NCBI RefSeq assembly: GCF_023715655.1
Contig: NZ_JAMBON010000011.1
Coordinates: 1-64,000, forward strand
Direction: 5' to 3'
Source: Oceanobacillus luteolus
Lineage (GTDB): Bacteria > Bacillota > Bacilli > Bacillales > Amphibacillaceae
DNA: 64,000 nucleotides
Shown piece after piece: positions 54,886 to 63,504 of the stretch; the first letter of the stretch is position 1; each line of letters begins with the position of its first letter. The notes beneath the pieces are model-generated. The model was not told the origin of the DNA, did not search any database, and saw only the letters and a list, made by a program, of their open reading frames with translations. Position numbers and translations under genes: made by a program.

Positions 54886-55197
54886 TTGAATGCATACGTA
54901 CTGCTTATCATTTCCATCTTAGGTGAAGTATTTGGCAGTTCTTTACTGAAACTAACAAATGGTTTTAAGCGAATAATCCCGACTCTAGGAGTCATCATTG
55001 GGTATTCAATCGCTTTTTATAGTCTATCCTTGACACTCACAGAATTGCCGATAGGTATGGTTTATGCTATCTGGGCAGGAGTAGGGACAGCACTAACCTC
55101 ATTAGTAGGTGTTTTAGTCTATAAAGAGATTTTTAATATGAAAAAATTAACTGGAATCTTTCTTATTATCGCAGGGGTTGTTTTACTAAACATTTAA
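54886..55197 (+). CDS. SMR family multidrug efflux subunit 1
   Basis: A 103-residue four-helix small multidrug resistance protein. The catalytic Glu lies in helix 1 (ISILGEVFGSSLLK) and the GMVYAIWAGVGTALTSLVG motif in helix 3. TTG start lies 7 nt after GGAAGGTG. It is the first of a tandem pair separated by 36 nt, the arrangement of two-component SMR pumps such as EbrAB or YkkCD, in which the partners assemble with opposite topology. Confidence 0.88.
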   Translation: MNAYVLLIISILGEVFGSSLLKLTNGFKRIIPTLGVIIGYSIAFYSLSLTLTELPIGMVYAIWAGVGTALTSLVGVLVYKEIFNMKKLTGIFLIIAGVVLLNI

Positions 55198-55233
55198 AGT
55201 ATAGACAGGATGAAAAGAGGTTGATCTTTTGTC

Positions 55234-55566
55234 ATGAAAGGTTTTGCTTTACTCATCATTTCAATTATAGCAGAAGTTTTCGGCACCTCCATGTTGAAGT
55301 TATCCGATGGTTTTACAGTACTCGCTCCGTCTATCGGGGTTGCTGTCGGCTATGGTGTTTCATTTTACTTATTATCCCTGTGCCTCCGTACCCTTCCTCT
55401 AAGCCTCGTATACGCCATTTGGTCGGGAGCTGGGACGGCATTAACTGCATTAGTCGGTTTTATGTTTTGGAATGAAGCACTAGACCTTGTGAAGTTACTT
55501 GGTATCGCGCTTATCATCGGTGGCATCATCGCTTTAAACACAAGTGATTCCCCTGTAAAAGACTGA
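55234..55566 (+). CDS. SMR family multidrug efflux subunit 2
   Basis: A 110-residue SMR protein with Glu in ISIIAEVFGTSMLK and LVYAIWSGAGTALTALVGF in helix 3. It is related to, but clearly diverged from, the preceding subunit, and has a longer charged C-terminus, as is common in the second member of paired SMR systems. ATG after AGAGGT. Confidence 0.88.
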   Translation: MKGFALLIISIIAEVFGTSMLKLSDGFTVLAPSIGVAVGYGVSFYLLSLCLRTLPLSLVYAIWSGAGTALTALVGFMFWNEALDLVKLLGIALIIGGIIALNTSDSPVKD

Positions 55567-55674
55567 TACCGGGCTAAATATAGGAAGTTGTTCATCTGGA
55601 GATAGCCTTCTACAATCGAACGGCTCTCAAACATATTCCTTTTTTTTATTACAATAAAAGCCTTAAATATAAAT

Positions 55675-55708
55675 AAAAAGCCAACCAATTTGAACTGGTT
55701 GGCTTTTT
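55675..55708. terminator. bidirectional terminator
   Basis: A 12-bp stem AAAAAGCCAACCA-type with its complement. Five or more T residues follow on each strand. It serves the SMR pair region and the POT transporter. Confidence 0.88.
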
Positions 55709-55714
55709 ATTATA

Positions 55715-57208
55715 TTAGTTGATACCACGCATATATTTCTTCAACTTCGGTGCAAGAAGCATTAATCCAATCCCTAACAGGATTGCAAATCCACCAATGG
55801 CACCAAAATAAACAGCTTCCGTTTCAGCAGAATAGAAACGTACCACTTGTGCGTTGATCGCTTGCGCAGATGCGTTGGATAGATTCCAAAGACTCATCAT
55901 TTGAGCCGCAAACGCAGCGGGAGCAAGTTTAGTTGAAGCGGATAATCCAACAGGAGATAATAGTAACTCACCAAGAACAACCAAGAAGAAGCTCATTACA
56001 AGCCATAGAGGGCTAACCAAGGCTTCCGCTCCAGCAAATACCGCCGGGAAGATCATAATAATAAATGAAAGACCCGCGAAAATCAAAGCTAACGAGAACT
56101 TCTGTGGAGTACTAGGCTGACGATCTCCTAATTTAACCCATAGCCAAGCGAATACCGGTGCAAGCGTAATAATAAACAATGGATTCAACGATTGGAACCA
56201 TGAAGATTGTATTTCAAAGCCTAGAAAACTAAGTTCTACCCGTGTATTCGCATATGTTGCAAGGATGTTTGAACCTTGTTCCGCAATCGCCCAGAACATC
56301 ATTGCAGCAATAAACAAAGGTATATAGGCTATTAAACGTGAACGCTCATCATCTGTAGTCTTTTTACTGCGATACATTACAATGAAGTAAGCAGCTGGAA
56401 TAATAATTCCTAGAATACTGATAGAGAAGATGACACGCTCAATAGTTAGTATGCCAATAGAAAAACCTACCCATCCAAGTAGACCAATTATTAAAGCACC
56501 AAAAATAAAGATTCTACCGTATAAGCCCTTATCTCGCGCAGAGAGTGGGTTCGGCACCTGCATCCCTGCAAGACCCATAAATTTTTTACGAGTGAATAAG
56601 TATACAACTAACCCAGCAAACATACCTACTGCCGCAATACCGAAACCAAGATGGAAGCTATACTTCTCACCAATCGTACCAACAATTAAAGGTGCAAGAA
56701 AACCACCCATGTTGATACCCATGTAATAGATGCTGAATCCGGAATCACGACGTGGATCTGTCTTCGTATATAGTTCTCCAACCATTCCACCAACATTCGG
56801 CTTTAGTAAGCCTGTCCCAATGATGATGAAAAGCATGGAAATTAATAATGCAGTGAAACCACCTGGCAACGCTAAAATAATATGACCAATCATGATCAAT
56901 ACGCCGCCATAAAATACCGTCTGGTTCATTCCAAGTACTCGGTCGGCAATCCATCCGCCAATAATACCTGACATATATACTAAGGAACCGTATATCGCCA
57001 TAATCGAGTTAGCTGTAGTTAGCTCGATTCCTAGTCCTCCTTGATAAATTTCATAATACATATAGTAGAGTAATATGGCGCGCATCCCGTAATAAGAGAA
57101 TCGCTCCCAAAACTCTGTAAAAAACAGTGTAGATAAACCTTTAGGATGTCCAAAGAAACCTTTTTGTGGCACAGTTTTCAGTATGGCATCCCGCTCTTTC
57201 GAGTCCAT
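55715..57208 (-). CDS. POT family di/tripeptide:H+ symporter
   Basis: A 497-residue MFS transporter of the POT/PTR family (DtpT-like), with about fourteen hydrophobic segments. The ExxERFxYY motif (FWERFSYYGMRA) in helix 1 and the FSIYYMGINMGGFLAP PTR2 signature are present. It imports small peptides. ATG after GAGGAGG. Monocistronic. Confidence 0.93.
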   Translation of the reverse strand: MDSKERDAILKTVPQKGFFGHPKGLSTLFFTEFWERFSYYGMRAILLYYMYYEIYQGGLGIELTTANSIMAIYGSLVYMSGIIGGWIADRVLGMNQTVFYGGVLIMIGHIILALPGGFTALLISMLFIIIGTGLLKPNVGGMVGELYTKTDPRRDSGFSIYYMGINMGGFLAPLIVGTIGEKYSFHLGFGIAAVGMFAGLVVYLFTRKKFMGLAGMQVPNPLSARDKGLYGRIFIFGALIIGLLGWVGFSIGILTIERVIFSISILGIIIPAAYFIVMYRSKKTTDDERSRLIAYIPLFIAAMMFWAIAEQGSNILATYANTRVELSFLGFEIQSSWFQSLNPLFIITLAPVFAWLWVKLGDRQPSTPQKFSLALIFAGLSFIIMIFPAVFAGAEALVSPLWLVMSFFLVVLGELLLSPVGLSASTKLAPAAFAAQMMSLWNLSNASAQAINAQVVRFYSAETEAVYFGAIGGFAILLGIGLMLLAPKLKKYMRGIN

Positions 57209-57350
57209 TGATGTAAGCCTCCTCTAAGTTGTAAAGTTGTGACTATTTAACTGACAACGCTGTTGCCTAAAAAAAGAACAACATTCAATATTTTATCCAA
57301 AGTAGGAACATTGTAAAGATAATTTGAAAACCAACAAAACCAATATCTAG

Positions 57351-57412
57351 AAAAAAAAGAATACGGTAGCAGAGTATGCATCTATTTTGCCGCATTCTCT
57401 GAATCCGTATTC
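57351..57412 (-). terminator. long terminator after the 41-residue gene
   Basis: GAATACGG/CCGTATTC base with an inner CAGAG-N-ATGC/GCAT-N-CTCTG helix and eight T residues on the minus strand. Its position, right after the small frame below, supports that frame as a real transcript. Confidence 0.8.
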
Positions 57413-57418
57413 CCTTTG

Positions 57419-57544
57419 TCAGGACTGTACCTTTTTCGGTTGTAATATTTGATAAACCAATCCTTTATATTTAATATCCAACAGTAAGGCAAAAATAAGA
57501 CCAACCACAGCAATTACAACTAGATTCGATTTCTTTTGATTCAA
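57419..57544 (-). CDS. small single-pass membrane protein, 41 residues
   Basis: TTG start 7-8 nt after GAAAGG on the minus strand. The product has a short basic head with three Lys/Asn-rich residues, one hydrophobic segment (about residues 8-24) and a mixed tail with Lys-Pro-Lys-Lys. A dedicated strong terminator follows at once, and there is no other gene in this 480-bp gap. Function unknown. Confidence 0.55.
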   Translation of the reverse strand: MNQKKSNLVVIAVVGLIFALLLDIKYKGLVYQILQPKKVQS

Positions 57545-57692
57545 TTTTGACAACCTTTCTTCTTACCACGATGGTGTATTTCTAAACCGGCTTTTCCTTT
57601 TAATGATACCATTTTACCATCTTTATCTCTTATGTAAACAAACCTGTATGGTTAGGACGAACCCAGTGTGAAATAAATCTAAGATAATTATT

Positions 57693-58976
57693 TTAGTAAA
57701 TCCCCAAGGAAGCTAAAATAATCGCAACGACAACGGAGAGGATTGGAATTGCAACAGAAACAACAAAGATGTCTTTGTAGCTGTCCTTATGTGACATAGC
57801 CGTTATTGTAAGTAACGTCAAAACTGCACCATTATGCGGTAACGAGTCAAGACCGCCTGAAGCTAGTGATGCAATCCGGTGGAAAGCTTCCGGGGAAATG
57901 CCTGTCTCCAGTGCAAGTTCATAATACTTGGAACCAAGCGCTTCAAGAGCAATACCCATACCACCAGATGCCGAACCAGTAGCTCCCGCCAAAATATTGA
58001 CAGCAATCGCTTCAGAAATAAGCGGATTTCCTTTGATTCCGAGTAACAGCTCGGTGAGTCGATCAAAACCAGGAACAGCTCGAACAACTGTACCAAATCC
58101 TACAGCAGCACTCGTATTGATAATCGCTGTAACAGAACCCACAGCACCACCGTTCATTGATTTGATAAATTTTTTATATTGTGGAATATTTAATATCAAG
58201 ATAAGCAAGATTCCAGAAATCAGAGCTAAGACAATATCCCATTTAAAAAAGTTCAATGTAACTAGTACTGTGACCAACGGTAAAATAGATAATATGACAT
58301 TTGGGGTTTCTTGATCATTTTTTACATTATTCTTATCATCTGGTTCAGTATATCTCTCGCCATTTGCAGTTAATTTTTTCTCTCTCCATCTTAAGTACAA
58401 ATAGCCACCAACACCCATAATTAGCGCAGCAGTGATCCCCATAATTGGTGCTGCGGTAGGTCCGGTATTAAAATATTGCATCGGTATCAGGTTTTGGATT
58501 TGTGGTGTACCAGGGATAGCCGTCATCGTGAAAGTAAATGCACCAAGAGCAACGGTCCCAGGAATGAGCCTTCTCGAAATGTTCGCTTCCTTAAATAAGG
58601 ATAACGCTAATGGATAGACAGCAAACACAACAACAAACAAACTGACTCCACCGTAAGTTAATACAGCAGACGCAACCAAAACACTTAGAATTGCTCGTTC
58701 TTTTCCAATTAATTTAGTTAGAGAGGCAGCAACCGAGCTCGCCATCCCCGTATCTTCCATTAACTTACCAAAGACAGCACCAAGCATAAAAACAGGGAAC
58801 CATTGTTTAGCGAATCCTACAAAACCTTCCATGTAGGTATCTTTATAAGCGTCGAGAAGATCAAGTCCCCCCGTTAGTGCAACAACCCCTGCCGCTATCG
58901 GCGCCACCCAGATAATCGACCAGCCTCGATAAGCAAGTACCATTAAAACAATTAAACCGAGTATAATACCTAACAT
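57693..58976 (-). CDS. GntP family permease, probable hydroxybutyrate carrier
   Basis: A 427-residue permease with about twelve hydrophobic segments. GntP-family traits include the N-terminal LGIILGLIVLMVLAYRGWS, AIPGTPQIQNLIP and the conserved ASGGLDSLPHNGA near the end. It is cotranscribed 30 nt after a 3-hydroxybutyrate dehydrogenase gene. The same pairing exists in B. subtilis (YxjC with YxjF), hence the assignment to short hydroxy acids. ATG follows GGGAGGGG. Confidence 0.85.
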   Translation of the reverse strand: MLGIILGLIVLMVLAYRGWSIIWVAPIAAGVVALTGGLDLLDAYKDTYMEGFVGFAKQWFPVFMLGAVFGKLMEDTGMASSVAASLTKLIGKERAILSVLVASAVLTYGGVSLFVVVFAVYPLALSLFKEANISRRLIPGTVALGAFTFTMTAIPGTPQIQNLIPMQYFNTGPTAAPIMGITAALIMGVGGYLYLRWREKKLTANGERYTEPDDKNNVKNDQETPNVILSILPLVTVLVTLNFFKWDIVLALISGILLILILNIPQYKKFIKSMNGGAVGSVTAIINTSAAVGFGTVVRAVPGFDRLTELLLGIKGNPLISEAIAVNILAGATGSASGGMGIALEALGSKYYELALETGISPEAFHRIASLASGGLDSLPHNGAVLTLLTITAMSHKDSYKDIFVVSVAIPILSVVVAIILASLGIY

Positions 58977-59006
58977 AAAACCCCTCCCGATTCTATTTCT
59001 AAATCT

Positions 59007-59783
59007 TTATTGTGCCGTATATCCAGCATCAAGCACAACCGCTTGACCGGTAACTCCTTTTGCTTTATCACTGGCAAGGAAAGTAGCATAATCCGCAATT
59101 TCTTGAACATCAAGTAAACGCTGTTGTGGAACCAACGGATAAAGAACTTCTTCAAGCACATTTTCTAATGGCACATTTCTGTTTTTTGCAAGGTCTTCGA
59201 ACTGACCACGGACAAGTGGAGTATCCACATAACCCGGGCAAATTGCATTGACCGTAATTCCATACTTTGCAGATTCCAATGCAGCAACTTTCGTTAAGCC
59301 GATAAGCCCATGTTTCGCACTGTTATAAGCAGATTTACCAGCAAAGCCAATCAAGCCATTGATGGATGCCATATTGATAATTCTTCCTGACTCTTGTTGT
59401 TTCATAATAGGAAGGACATGCTTGGTCGCCATGAACGGGGCAATCAACATCACCTTAGTCATAAATTCAAATTTTTCTGTTGGGAATTCTTCAATCGAAG
59501 CTACATGCTGCAGTCCCGCATTATTGACCAAAATATCTAACCTGCCATACATTTCTACTGTTTGATCAATTGTTTCCTGCAGTTCATTCTCCTTCGTCAC
59601 ATCACATTTAAATCCAACAACGTCATAGCCCTCGGAAACTAACTTTTCAGCAACCTCTATAACCTTTTCTTCGTTAATATCTGTTAACGCCACTTTTGCA
59701 CCATTTTTTGCAAATGTTACTCCTATCTCATAACCAAGACCACTTGCAGCACCTGTAATATATGCAACCTTTCCTTTTAACAT
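59007..59783 (-). CDS. 3-hydroxybutyrate dehydrogenase
   Basis: An SDR of 258 residues with GAASGLGYEIG, an Asp at the end of beta-2 (ALTDINEEK, NAD+-preferring), NNAGLQHVASIEEFP, catalytic Ser in NMASINGL, YNSAKHG and PGYVDTPLV. The GLQHV segment and overall length (258) match bacterial 3-hydroxybutyrate dehydrogenases, which oxidise 3-hydroxybutyrate to acetoacetate. First gene of the two-gene operon behind a sigma-54 promoter and a cre site. Confidence 0.9.
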   Translation of the reverse strand: MLKGKVAYITGAASGLGYEIGVTFAKNGAKVALTDINEEKVIEVAEKLVSEGYDVVGFKCDVTKENELQETIDQTVEMYGRLDILVNNAGLQHVASIEEFPTEKFEFMTKVMLIAPFMATKHVLPIMKQQESGRIINMASINGLIGFAGKSAYNSAKHGLIGLTKVAALESAKYGITVNAICPGYVDTPLVRGQFEDLAKNRNVPLENVLEEVLYPLVPQQRLLDVQEIADYATFLASDKAKGVTGQAVVLDAGYTAQ

Positions 59784-59862
59784 AAAACTTCCTCTCCCTT
59801 AACTCTATTTTTAGAAACGGAAATATAAAGTCTTCCTAGCTCTTGACTCTATCCGCCCACAG

Positions 59863-59876
59863 AGTAAACGCTTACA
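59863..59876 (-). promoter_or_regulatory. CcpA site (cre) in the hydroxybutyrate operon leader
   Basis: TGTAAGCGTTTACT on the minus strand matches TGWAANCGNTNWCA at 13 of 14 positions. It lies about 36-50 bp downstream of the expected start point, a roadblock position for catabolite repression. Confidence 0.75.
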
Positions 59877-59923
59877 TTTGTGTGTATTGTTGAAAATTTA
59901 ATTTCCGTTCCACTAATTTACAT

Positions 59924-59938
59924 GCAATATTTATGCCA
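59924..59938 (-). promoter_or_regulatory. sigma-54 promoter (-24/-12)
   Basis: TGGCAT, 5 bp, TTGCA on the minus strand fits the sigma-54 consensus TGGCAC-N5-TTGCW. It precedes the dehydrogenase/permease operon, and a sigma-54 activator gene lies just upstream. An inverted repeat GGAATG...CATTCC at 59974-60007 could be the activator site. Confidence 0.8.
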
Positions 59939-60082
59939 ACTATCATAAATATGAAGAAAGTCTATCCTAGCAAGGAATGATCACCCTTGAAAAATCATCA
60001 ACATTCCAGTTTTACGGACTCTTTCTCTTCCAGAGAAAAAAATCAAATCATTAGATATATAGTAGAATGTGGTTACAATGAA

Positions 60083-60122
60083 AATCCGAAAAACCGGAAT
60101 TTTTTCCGGGATTTCGGATTTA
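60083..60122 (-). terminator. terminator of the activator gene
   Basis: AATCCGAAA and CCGG arms with their complements; it overlaps the stop codon of the activator gene. The T-run is modest. Confidence 0.55.
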
Positions 60123-61484
60123 TAAATCGTACTTCTTTAATTTTTCATATAAACTTGATTTTCCTATACCTAATAAAGTAGCTGCCTTTGTTTTGTCACC
60201 ATCTACCTTATGAAGTACCCGTTCGATGACTTGTTTTTCTGTTCTTTGGATTATTTCCTTCAACGTATGATTTTCTATATCATAAAAAGATTCCTGTTGT
60301 AGATGATTCGGCAAGTCATCAATGGTAATGGTAGTTGAATTCGCTAGATGGACAGCAGATTCAATCGTATTTTCAAGTTCCCGCACGTTACCCGGCCAAC
60401 GATATTGCATAAATAACTCCATGACCTGTGGGTCAATTTCAGAAACCCGCTTTCCCGTACGTTTCGTTACCTTATTCAATATATAATTGGCCAATACCCT
60501 AATATCTTCAACCCTTTCCCTTAAGGGAGGGATAACCACTTGAATAACATTAATCCGGTAAAACAGATCTTCACGGAAGCGGTTTTCTTTGATCAACTGT
60601 TCCAATGGTTGGTTCGTTGCAGTGATGACTCGCACATCTACCTTTTCCGGCCGAAGTGCGCCGATTGGTTCAACTTCCCCTTCCTGTAAAACCCTAAGTA
60701 ATTTTACTTGAGCATTTAATGGCATGTCCCCAATTTCATCCAAAAATATGGTTCCCCCATCAGCAAGCTGAAATTTACCTGGTTTTCCTCCTTTTTTCGC
60801 ATCGGTGAACGCTCCTTCTTTGTATCCGAATAACTCTGATTCAATTAGGTTCTCCGGGATCGCTCCACAATTTACTTTTACGAAAGGTTTATTATGCCGT
60901 TCACTTAAATGATGGATACTATGGGCGAACAACTCTTTACCTGTCCCGCTCTCACCACGGATGAGAACAGATACATCACCAGGTGACACTTTTTTAATTG
61001 TGTTCTTTATGGAGTTTATCTTTTCAGAACTTCCAACAATATCATGAAGTGAATAGGTTAAGCCATGTTGTTCTTTTAACTGTTTACGGTATTGTTCAAT
61101 TTCCAATAAAAGGTTTTTGATGTGACTATTCATTTCGACCCATTCTTTGGTATCCCTGAATAGTACTGTTCCAACAGCACCAATCACCTTGCCGTTCGCG
61201 CGCACTGGTATCCTATTTGCTACCATGTGATTACCGCGGATATATTGGAGCTGGGCAATCTCCTCTTTCCCCGTTTCTGCGACAATATGCATTCTTGAGT
61301 TCTCAATAACGTCAGTCACATGCTTCCCAATCGCATCTTCCTTTTTCACCTCGAGGAATTGGCAGTAACTATTATTCAAGTGGGTGATTATGCCGTCTCG
61401 ATCGACAACGACAATGCAGTGATAAGAATGTTCAAACACCACTTCAAATATTGCATCCTTAACGTTTTCGCTAATCGTAATCAA
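60120..61484 (-). CDS. sigma-54 dependent transcriptional activator with PAS domain
   Basis: A 454-residue enhancer-binding protein: N-terminal PAS sensor (about 10-120, VVVDRDGIITHLNNSYC), AAA+ domain (about 145-380) with Walker A GESGTGKE, the sigma-contact loop reading GAFTDA instead of GAFTGA, Walker B GTIFLDEIGD and the arginine-finger region FREDLFYRINV, then a Fis-type HTH at the C-terminus (KTKAATLLGIGKSSLYEKLK). TTG start lies 9 nt after GAGGGGG. It probably drives the adjacent sigma-54 promoter in response to a small carboxylic acid. Confidence 0.92.
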   Translation of the reverse strand: MITISENVKDAIFEVVFEHSYHCIVVVDRDGIITHLNNSYCQFLEVKKEDAIGKHVTDVIENSRMHIVAETGKEEIAQLQYIRGNHMVANRIPVRANGKVIGAVGTVLFRDTKEWVEMNSHIKNLLLEIEQYRKQLKEQHGLTYSLHDIVGSSEKINSIKNTIKKVSPGDVSVLIRGESGTGKELFAHSIHHLSERHNKPFVKVNCGAIPENLIESELFGYKEGAFTDAKKGGKPGKFQLADGGTIFLDEIGDMPLNAQVKLLRVLQEGEVEPIGALRPEKVDVRVITATNQPLEQLIKENRFREDLFYRINVIQVVIPPLRERVEDIRVLANYILNKVTKRTGKRVSEIDPQVMELFMQYRWPGNVRELENTIESAVHLANSTTITIDDLPNHLQQESFYDIENHTLKEIIQRTEKQVIERVLHKVDGDKTKAATLLGIGKSSLYEKLKKYDL

Positions 61485-61640
61485 TCGTCATATCCCCCTC
61501 TTTTTTCCGCTTTATTTCATAATACTTTAAATATATGGAAATATAAAGAAATAATATACTTTAATGCATGGAGATACCTATATTCCTGAACAAGGTAAGC
61601 TCCATCCTGAAAATATCCTTCATCACCAGCTTATGAATGT

Positions 61641-61677
61641 AAAAAAGAGTCAATCAGAATGATACCCTGATTGACTC
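61641..61677 (-). terminator. terminator of the BmrA-like gene
   Basis: An 11-bp stem GAGTCAATCAG with its complement and six T residues on the minus strand. Confidence 0.9.
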
Positions 61678-61682
61678 CTTCA

Positions 61683-63416
61683 TTAACTTAATTGCTGTTC
61701 AGCAAATTTACGGTAAAGGACATGTGATTCAATTAACTCCCGGTGTGTGCCTGCTCCTGTTATTTTTCCCTTTTCAATAAAAATGATCTTATCGGCGTCT
61801 ACAATAGTCGATAGCCGGTGTGCGATGACGAATGTAGTCCGCCCTTCCATAAGACGTGTAAGCGCCTCTTGAACAGCATGTTCAGACTGACTGTCCAAGC
61901 TTGCGGTAGCTTCATCAAGCATTAATATTTTAGGGTCACGCAGGAATGCCCGCGCAATATTTATCCTCTGCCTTTGGCCACCCGAAAGCTTCACACCACG
62001 CTCGCCGACTTCTGTATCCAAACCTTCTTTAAAGTTACGGATAAATGTATCTGCATAAGCCATTTCAGCAACATGCCATAATTGTTCATCTGGTATATCT
62101 TTTCCGTTAGCAAGTCCATATGTCAAATTATCCCGAATGGTTCCAGCCATCATAGCACTCTCTTGTGAGACGTAACCAATTTGACTTCGCCAAGATGATA
62201 ATGACAGTTCAGATATAGGGGTTTCACCAATACGAATATCCCCTTTTGTCGGTTCATAGTAACGCTCAAGTAAACCAAATAACGTCGTTTTTCCGCCACC
62301 ACTTGGGCCAGCAAAAGCAATCATTTCACCTGGATGTGCTTCGAATGTAATATCCTCTAAAACATTTTCACCATCTTCATAACCGAATGATATATGCTCT
62401 ATATAGATGGATTCATTAGCTATATCCTTCTCTAATCCATGTTGACCGTTCTCTTCCTCAATATCTAGAATATCAATAATTCGCTCTGTCGCTCCTTTTG
62501 CTTTTTGCAGTTCGGTGAAAAACATTGCGAAAGAAGTGATTGGATAGATGATTTGGAACAGATAAAGTAAGAAAGCGACAAGTGAACCTGTGGACATGGT
62601 ACCTTCAGCAACTCGGATACCTCCATACCCTATAATGACGACAATTACAAACATCATTACGGTATAAATCAGAGGACCAATTAATGCAAAGACCTTTGCC
62701 TCCCGCAAACCGAAACGATAAAGTTTATGGATGCCGGCCTTTCCGTGGACTTCTTCTACTGCCTCAGCCGTCGAGGATTTCATCAATCGAATTTCACTTA
62801 ATGTCTGCTGAATGTCTCCAGTAAAAGCTGCTGTTTCATCTTGCAAGCCTTTTGAAATTTTTGCCATCCTTGAGCCAAGTGGCATCATAATGAGAAAAGT
62901 CGCAGGAACGGCTAGGAGCATGAGCAACGTCATTTTCCAATCCATGATAAGTAAAATGACAATCGCTCCGATTATAGTAATGATACCGGTTATAAACTGG
63001 GGAAAATGATTAGAAATCAGGTCTTTTACAATCCCGGTATCATTCACCACCCGACTGACCGACTCTCCACTCGGTGTTTTATCAAAATAACTTACAGGAA
63101 GCCGCAGTAATTTAAACCACATTATTTCACGAAGTCGTGCGACAATTTTTTGACCTACTGCCGATAATATGAATGTCGATAAACCGTCAATGACAGCCTG
63201 TAAAATAAAGACGACGACAATGGTGATAATGAGTGTGGTACTAAGTGCTTCCACTGAAAAGCCATCAACAAGTTCGCGGGTTAGCAAAGGAATGGCAAGA
63301 TTAACAAGCATGGTTAGAATACTTCCAACAAGTCCGGCAGCCAATGCCCATTTTGATATCTTTGTTGAGATGATTAGATCGATAAAAGGTTTAATTCCTG
63401 GTTGTTTTTCTTTCAT
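61683..63416 (-). CDS. bmrA: BmrA-like multidrug ABC exporter (fused permease and ATPase)
   Basis: A 577-residue half-transporter: six membrane segments (about 20-300) followed by an ATPase domain with Walker A GPSGGGKTT, Q-loop GYVSQES, signature LSGGQRQRIN, Walker B ILMLDEATASLD and switch His in IAHRLS. It works as a homodimer. Length and the N-terminal layout are close to B. subtilis BmrA (YvcC), with which it shares drug-export motifs. ATG follows AAAGGAG, which directly abuts the stop of a possible leader peptide. Confidence 0.9.
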   Translation of the reverse strand: MKEKQPGIKPFIDLIISTKISKWALAAGLVGSILTMLVNLAIPLLTRELVDGFSVEALSTTLIITIVVVFILQAVIDGLSTFILSAVGQKIVARLREIMWFKLLRLPVSYFDKTPSGESVSRVVNDTGIVKDLISNHFPQFITGIITIIGAIVILLIMDWKMTLLMLLAVPATFLIMMPLGSRMAKISKGLQDETAAFTGDIQQTLSEIRLMKSSTAEAVEEVHGKAGIHKLYRFGLREAKVFALIGPLIYTVMMFVIVVIIGYGGIRVAEGTMSTGSLVAFLLYLFQIIYPITSFAMFFTELQKAKGATERIIDILDIEEENGQHGLEKDIANESIYIEHISFGYEDGENVLEDITFEAHPGEMIAFAGPSGGGKTTLFGLLERYYEPTKGDIRIGETPISELSLSSWRSQIGYVSQESAMMAGTIRDNLTYGLANGKDIPDEQLWHVAEMAYADTFIRNFKEGLDTEVGERGVKLSGGQRQRINIARAFLRDPKILMLDEATASLDSQSEHAVQEALTRLMEGRTTFVIAHRLSTIVDADKIIFIEKGKITGAGTHRELIESHVLYRKFAEQQLS

Positions 63417-63428
63417 TTTAGTTCTCCT

Positions 63429-63467
63429 TTAATAAATCGAGTGTATCCTCATACACGTTCGACGCAA
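63429..63467 (-). CDS. possible 12-codon leader peptide before the BmrA-like gene
   Basis: TTG start 4 nt after AGGAGG gives MRRTCMRIHSIY and a TAA that touches the exporter's ribosome site (AAAGGAG). The region coding the peptide can fold into a GTGTAT/ATACAC hairpin. This resembles translation- or ribosome-stalling-controlled drug exporter leaders, but the spacing is short and conservation is untested. Confidence 0.35.
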   Translation of the reverse strand: MRRTCMRIHSIY

Positions 63468-63504
63468 CGTTCCTCCTAAAAGAACAGTTCCAATTTCATA
63501 TTAT

